From Nissolia schottii (Eukaryota; Streptophyta; Magnoliopsida; Fabales; Fabaceae), in assembly GCA_003254905.1 (NCBI GenBank), contig QANU01055992.1, positions 367,917 through 431,916 of the forward strand: a DNA stretch of 64,000 bases, written 5' to 3'. Position 1 is the first letter of the stretch; each line of letters opens with the position of its first letter. The notes beneath the pieces were generated by a model. It saw nothing but the letters and a program-made list of their open reading frames with translations, did no database searches and was not told where the DNA came from. Shown here in pieces: positions 57,673 to 64,000 of this stretch. The position numbers and the translations under genes were made by a program.

Positions 57673-59100
57673 GTTTGTGTGCCCTAATTTGGATCCGTCT
57701 GATGCGACGTCGTTTTCTAATTACTTTATTTCTCGTTGATTCTTTTGTTCTCGGCGTTCTTCTCCGCCATTTCTTCGATTTCGATCAGTGTTTTCCACGG
57801 GAATCGTTGCCTAAAGTCAAGTTTATCATCAATCCTCTTCATACACTAAAGTTCACCTTTTTCTTATAATGAGTTTTTCTTTTATTATCTAGATCACAGT
57901 GGCAAGTAATAGATCTAGTTCCATTCCCAAGGATCTTCTTGAACTGTATAAAAGGTTTGAAAATCTCTTTTTTCTTCTTGATATTTTTTGGGGTCTATTC
58001 TATGTTCCTATACCATTTAATCAGTTCTTATAAGTTTCTCTCTTCAGCATTATCTACCAATTCTTTTTTCATCTAGTCTTTCTTCTTTAGTTTCAATTGA
58101 TATCTTGAAGTGCATATGTTTTCTTGTTCGGTTTTATGGCAAATGACAAATACACGTTCATAGTGAAAATTTCCATGTGCTATATACTTAATGTTGAATT
58201 TGTGCATAGGGAAAGCAAAATACCTTTTTCGTGAATGCTTCTATCCTATCCCTTTGTCATGCACCTAGTGAGTACCTGTGCAATGCTTCTCATTTCCTTT
58301 TGTATATCCAACTGCAAGCTAAGGGAAGACCATATTCTGTTTGTCCGACTCGTGACATTGTGAGGAAATCGAAGTTGACTTTGTGCGTTGCTTCTTCTGT
58401 ACCTATTTTTATGCAGAAATTCAAACTTGAAAATGGTACAAGTTAACTTTGTTTTTTCGATCATTATTTATATAGCAGTGTTTTCTATGATGTAGTTGAA
58501 AGGGATTGGTTTGGATGTATGATTTATTTCTGTCAAAATGTTGTTTGAATGGTTCACTGTGTTTTAATGTGATTTGGAGTTTGAGGACCTAATTTTCGTA
58601 CTTAGTTTGTGTGCTTATATCTTGCAGGTGTTATAACAGGAGTGTTAGTGAAATAGTGCTTGATTAGGGAATCACTGGGATTTCGAGTGAGGAGCCTGGA
58701 GTAGGAAAGTCTGTAGAGGGAATGTCAAGTGGGCAGCGTTGTCAATCTCAGGAAGCGTTGGCGGAATGGTGGTCTTCTAAGCAGCTGGAGAATGGAATCA
58801 CATCAACTTTTGATTTAGATGTGTGACCATATTTTTTTTTTGTTATTTATGCATAGGGAGAAGCTGACAGGCCTTTTCGTTGCCTTGATTGTCAGTATAG
58901 GAGGGGGGAGAACTTGCCAGGGTATATTTGACAAATGTAGAACAAATTTGCCACCGTTTTGTGGAGGAGAGAAGAAGCAAACTTGGGAAGTTAGATAGAG
59001 GATAAAGCATGGTGATCGAGGTATTTCTTGCTAACCTTTAAAAGCATGGGTTTAGTATGCATGCAGTAATTCTTGTCTTTCTCCTAATTGTTGCCTAAAA
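57673..59100. other. region downstream of PPR4-like fragment
   Basis: Mostly AT-rich. One reading of about 55 codons (58633-58824, plus strand), with 'ALAEWWSSKQLENGITS', looks protein-like and begins just after an acceptor-like TTGCAG; I do not recognise it. It could be a further exon fragment captured or duplicated with the PPR4-like piece. Confidence 0.35.
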
Positions 59101-59289
59101 ACATAAGTAGTTAGACTTACATATTTTCGTTTTGTAGTTAGACTTACATAAGCATTGGTCTATATTGGTTCATTATGAAGTAGTTAGACTTACATATTTT
59201 CGTTTTGTAATTCTCGAGATTGATTGGTTTAAAGTCATTGTCTTCCCTTTTTTCATATTTCCTATTTTATTTAAATCAAATGTTGACAT
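59101..59289 (+). repeat. linker Q, right arm copy 1
   Basis: Inverted counterpart of 46500-46675, with an internal short duplication of AGTTAGACTTACATATTTTC. Confidence 0.8.
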
Positions 59290-59725
59290 TATACGTATGG
59301 TGTTTGATCATGTCTAGCGGTGTGGAATGGGCGCTCTTGGATGCTTTCGTTTCCTTGCATGCCTTGTGGCAGATGTGGGGTGCGATTCGTTCGATTGAGC
59401 TGATTCCTTGACGTGGTGGCGTGTGAGTGGTGTTTGGGTTGCAATGCACACGGTGGTGAGCATGGGCTGATTTTCGGCGCGTGCCCCTCGAGTATTTTGG
59501 TTGCCACCGCGATGCATCTTCTGGTGTTTGATCATGCCTAACGGTGTGGGATGGGTGCTATCGGATGCTTTCGTTTCCTTGCATGCCTTCTGGCAGATGT
59601 GGGGTGTTGCTCGTTCGGTTGAGCTAATTCCTTTACGTGATGGCGTGTGAGTGGTGATTGGGTTGCCAGTGCTTGCCGGCTCCTTGCTTGCGCATCGAAC
59701 GGCTAGCGTGCAGCTCTCTTCAACC
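59290..59725 (-). repeat. module P, right arm copy 1
   Basis: Reverse complement of the block at 47336-47770, with the same two sub-units. A minus-strand frame of 72 codons (59289-59507) corresponds to the one at 47556-47774. Confidence 0.85.
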
Positions 59726-61440
59726 GTTGCAGATGGCCCGTATTATTCGAAAATTTATGGTGGGATAATTGGATGACTTATATGACCCTCAAAATATTTG
59801 TGGGATATTTCGATGACCCGTACGACCCTCGAATTATGGTGTGGATAATTTAACGACCCATTTGATCGGAAAAACATTTGAGGGATAATTCGATGACCCG
59901 AATTACTCGAGAAATTATGGTGGGATAATTGGATGAACTATATGATACTCAATTCGATGACCCGTATTATTCGGGAATTTATGGTGGGATAATTGGATGG
60001 TTTATATGACCTTCCAAATATTTGTGGGAATATTTGATGACCCGAATAACATTTGAGGGATATTTTGATGACTCAGAATACTCGAAAAATTATGGTTGGA
60101 AAATTGGATGGCTGGCTTATATGACCCTCTATTCGATGACCCATATCATTTGAAAATTTATGGTGGGATAATTGGATGACTTATATGACCCTCTAAATAT
60201 TTGTGGGATATTTCGATGACCCATACGACCGTCTAATTATGGTGTGGGTAATTTAACGGCCCATTTGACCGGAAAAACATCAGAGGGATAATCCGATGAC
60301 CCAAATTATTCGAGAAATTATGGCGGGATAATTGGATGACCTATATGATACTCTATTCGATGACCCGTATTATTCGGGAATTTATGATGGGATAATTGGT
60401 TGGTTTATATGACCCTCCAAATATTTTGGGAATGTTCGATGACCCGAATAACATTTGAGGGATATTTTGATGGCCCTTTATTCGATGATCCTTATTATTC
60501 GAAAATTTATGGTGGGATTATTGGATGGTTTATATGATCCTCCAAATATTTGTGGGATTATTCGATGACCCGTATGACCCGAATAGCATTTGAGGGATAT
60601 TTTGATGACCCAGATTACTCGAAAAATTATGGTTGGAAAATTGGATTGCTTATATGGCCCTCTATTCGATAGCCCGTATTATTCGAAAATTTATGGTGGG
60701 ATGATTATGTTACAAATATGATCATCTAAATATTTGTGGAATTATTCGATGACTCGTATGACCCGAATAACATTTGAAGGATATTTTGATGACCCAAATT
60801 GCTCGAGAAATCATGGTTGGATAATTTGATGGCTTATATGACCCGCTATTCGGTGACCCATATTATTCGAAATTTTATGGTGGGATAATTGGATGGCTTA
60901 TATGACCTACTATATTTGTGGGATATTTCGATGACCAGTACGACCCTTGGTGTGGATAATTTAACGACCCATTGGACCGAAAAAACATTTGAGGGATAAT
61001 TCGATGACCCAAATTATTCGAGAATGGTGGGATAATTGGATGACCTATATGATAAACTATTCGATGACCCGTATTATTTGGGAATTTATGATGGGATAAT
61101 TGGATGATTTATATGACCCTCCAAATATTTGTGGGAATATTCGATGGCCCGAATAACATTCGAGGTATATTTTGATGGCATTTTATTTGATGACCCTTAT
61201 TATTTGAAAATTGATGGTGGGATTATTCGATGACCCGTATGACCCGAATAGCATTTGAGGGATATTTTGATGACCCGAATTGCTCGAGAAATCATGGTTG
61301 GATAATTGGATGGCTTATATGACCCTCTATTCGATGACCCGCGTTATTCGAAAATTTACGATGAGATAATTGGATGGTTTATATGACCTTCCCAATATTT
61401 GGGGATGATTCGATGACTTGTTTAGCCCAATAAACATTCA
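59726..61440 (-). repeat. satellite S, right arm block 1
   Basis: About 30 subunits of 50-63 bases of the type TTATGGTGGGATAATTGGATG...TATGACC and GGGATATTTCGATGACCCG, the reverse complement of the left-arm satellite. Subunits are arranged in a loose higher-order pattern; for example the 'GTGTGGATAATTTAACGACCC' variant recurs at about 59840, 60245 and 60955. Confidence 0.9.
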
Positions 61441-62055
61441 GGAAGTAGATGAGACGTGATTGATAATTTGATTAAATTTCCAGTAAGTTGAGCACCATTG
61501 TAGAGGTAAGATGACTTTAAATTGCAGGTTTCGTGTAGAGATTAGTTTTCCTTTTCTTACATGTGTTTGTAATATTTAGGATGTTTTTAACAATTTTGCT
61601 ACTTTTTTTTTTCTACTCAGATTTCTCTTCTGTTAGTGTTTCCTGTCATAGAAATGCAACTGAAAATCAAGGCCTCTGATTTCATTTCCTTTTAATTGTT
61701 AGTTATTTTCTCAGGAAAGTTAAGAAGTGCATGAGCCAAGTCCTTTTCATCGACAAGGTAGCCACAATTTTCTCATTAAACATATTCACATTATACAAAT
61801 TTTTGTTTTCATGTTTGTTAATGCTTGATCTCTTCTTGACTGAAGCTATTTTCTACTTACATAAATTTATTAACTTTGACTTTATTTTTTTAGTGACTGC
61901 GTATAAGCTTAAACTTTCAGGATATCGAGCTTCGGTTTTTTGTTATAGCTTCGTATACGATTCTCATTCTTTCATGGCATTCATTCAAAAATGTCTCAAC
62001 ATTAATGCTCATCGCTTCAATATTATTCTAGCATCCTCCGCATTTGAGGTAAGCA
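61441..62055 (+). repeat. exon-like module E, right arm
   Basis: Plus-strand copy of module E. Splice-like blocks: 61714-61757 (TCTCAG before, GTAGCC after; reads about KVKKCMSQVLFIDK with a frame change) and 61921-62048 (TTTCAG before, GTAAGC after). An open frame of 134 codons (61731-62135) runs across the presumed intron and is probably fortuitous. Confidence 0.75.
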
Positions 62056-62221
62056 TATATAGCTCTCTGATCTCATATTTTGTTCTTTATTGGTCCATTA
62101 TGAAGCAGCTAAACTTACATATTTTCGTTTTGTAATTTTCAAGATTGATTAGTTTAATGTCATTGTCTTCCCTTTTTCATATTTCGTATTTTATTTAAAT
62201 CAAATGTTGACATTATACGCA
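62056..62221 (+). repeat. linker Q, right arm copy 2
   Basis: Second right-arm copy of the AT-rich linker (TTTATTGGTCCATTATGAAGC ... ATTTAAATCAAATGTTGACA). Confidence 0.85.
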
Positions 62222-62655
62222 TGGTGTTTGATCATGCCTAGCGGTGTGGAATGGGCGTTCTTGGATGCTTTCGTTTCCTTGCATGCCTTTTGGCAGATGT
62301 GGGGTGCGGTTCGTTCGATTGAGCTGATTCCTTGACGTGGTGGCGTGTGAGTGGTGTTTGGGTTGCAGTGTACGCGGTGGTGAGCACAGGCTGATTTTTG
62401 GTGCGTGCCCCTCGTGTACTTTGGTTGCCACTGCGATGGATCTTCTGGTGTTTGATCATGCCTAGCGGTGTGGGATGGGCGCTATCGGATGCTTTCGTTT
62501 CCTTGCATGCCTTCTGGCAGATGTGGGGTGCGGTTCGTTCGGTTGAGCTGATTCCTTGACATGATGGCGTGTGAGTGGTAATTGGGTTGTCAGTGCTTGC
62601 CGGCTCCTTGCTCGCGCATCGAACGGCTAGCATGCAACTCTTTTCAAGCGTTGCA
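62222..62655 (-). repeat. module P, right arm copy 2
   Basis: Second right-arm copy of the GC-richer block, 2.92 kb after the first. One frame stays open for 131 codons across both sub-units (62238-62633). Confidence 0.85.
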
Positions 62656-64000
62656 GATGATCAGTATTATTCGAAAATTTATGGTGGGATAATTGGATGA
62701 CTTATATGACCCTCAAAATATTTGTGGGATATTTCGATGACCCGTACGACCCTCGAGTTATGGTGTGGATAATTTAACGACCCATTTGACCGGAAAAACA
62801 TTTGAGGGATAATCCGATGACCCAAATTACTCGAGAATTTATGGTGGGATAATTGGATGACCTATATGATACTCTATTCGATGATCCGTATTATTCGGGA
62901 GTTTATGATGGGATAATTGGATGGTTTATATGACCCTCCAAATATTTGTGGGAATATTCGATGACCCGAATAACATTTGAGGGATATTTTGATGGCCCTT
63001 TATTCGATGACCCTTATTATTCGAAAATTTATGGTGGGATTATTGGATGGTTTATAAGATCCTCCAAATATTTGTGGGATTATTCGATGACCCGTATGAC
63101 CCGAATAGCATTTGAGGGATAATTTGATGACCCAGATTACTCGAAAAATTATGGTTGGAAAATTGGATTGCTTTTATGGCCCTCTATTCGATAGCCCGTA
63201 TTATTCGAAAATTTATGGTGGGATGATTATGTTACAAATATGACCATCTAAATATTTGTGGGATTATTCGTTGACTGGTATGACCCGAATAACATTTGAA
63301 AGATATTTTGGTGACCCAAATTGCTCGAGAAATCATGGTTGGATAATTTGATGGCTTATATGACCCTCTATTCGATGACCAGTTTATTCGGAATCTTATG
63401 GTGGGATGATTAGATTACCAACATGACCATCTAAATATTTGTGGGATTATTCGAGGACTCGTATGACCCGAATAACATTTGAGAGATATTTTGATGACCC
63501 GAATTGCTCGAGAAATCATGGTTGGATAATTGGATGGCTTATATGACCCTCTATTCGATGACCCGTATTATTCAAAAATTTATGGTGGGATAATTGGATG
63601 ACTTATATGACCTGCTAAATATTTGTGGGATATTTCGATGACCCGTACGACCCTCAAATTATCGTGTGGATAATTTAACTACCCATTGGACCGAAAAAAC
63701 ATTTGAGGGATAATTCGATGACCCAAATTATTCGAGAATGGTGGGATAATTGGATGATCTATATGATACACTATTCGATGACCCGTATTATTCGGGAATT
63801 TATGATGGGATAATTGGATGGTTTATATGACCCTCCAAATATTTGTGGGAATATTCGATGACCCGAATAACATTCGAGGGATATTTTGGTGGCATTTTAT
63901 TTGATGACCCGTATTATTCGGGAATTTATGATGGGATAATTGGATGGTTTATATGACCCTCCAAATATTTGTGGGAATATTCGATGACCCGAATAACATT
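62656..64000 (-). repeat. satellite S, right arm block 2 (runs off window)
   Basis: Follows the same order of variant subunits as 59726 onwards for several hundred bases, showing that the whole Q-P-S-E block was duplicated as a unit. It continues to the window end. Confidence 0.9.

Noticed and set aside
61731-62135. 134-codon frame in the right arm
   Set aside because: Runs through the presumed intron between two exon-like blocks and is very Phe/Leu/Ile-rich; related copies in the left arm are not open in the same way.

Overview
This is nuclear DNA of a flowering plant, almost certainly a eudicot and perhaps a legume (weak inference). It is AT-rich, with long intron-containing genes, plant LTR elements, miniature transposons and satellite-like arrays. 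No tRNA, rRNA, CRISPR or bacterial-type features were seen. Only three host genes look usable: one zinc-finger regulator and two tandem phytyl-ester-synthase-type acyltransferases.

Region by region. 1-5.4 kb holds nested remnants of a minus-strand Gypsy element (LTRs plus a piece of gag). About 3.5 kb (3640-7133) is repeated in tandem at 7201-10670, with a single N at the junction. 12.0-12.5 kb holds an intronless C2H2 zinc-finger/EAR repressor gene, flanked by two direct copies of a roughly 1.3-1.5 kb segment. 16.3-25.4 kb and 32.7-42.0 kb are two ~9 kb tandem copies of a 14-exon gene on the minus strand (chloroplast alpha/beta-hydrolase + acyltransferase, PES1/PES2 family). I could place every exon in both. 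A Copia fossil (27381-31999) and a possible pararetrovirus-like fossil lie between them. 42.1-43.8 kb is a Gypsy LTR/leader fragment.

43.8-49.7 kb and 59.1-64.0 kb (running off the window) are the two arms of a large imperfect inverted repeat. The arms are built from the same modules in mirrored order: a satellite of about 59-63-bp subunits, a GC-richer block with a repeated open frame, an AT-rich linker, and a block with exon-like pieces bounded by conserved splice signals. The 9.4 kb between the arms carries a long-inverted-repeat (foldback) element, a receptor-like cytoplasmic kinase 5' fragment split by a TRIM element, and a 5' fragment of a PPR4-like (RRM + PPR) gene.

The two acyltransferases probably act in plastids on phytol and fatty acids released from chlorophyll and galactolipids (or on xanthophylls); the zinc-finger protein is a likely transcriptional repressor. 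I see no operon-like or pathway link between them. The mirrored modular satellite is the least explained structure in the window.
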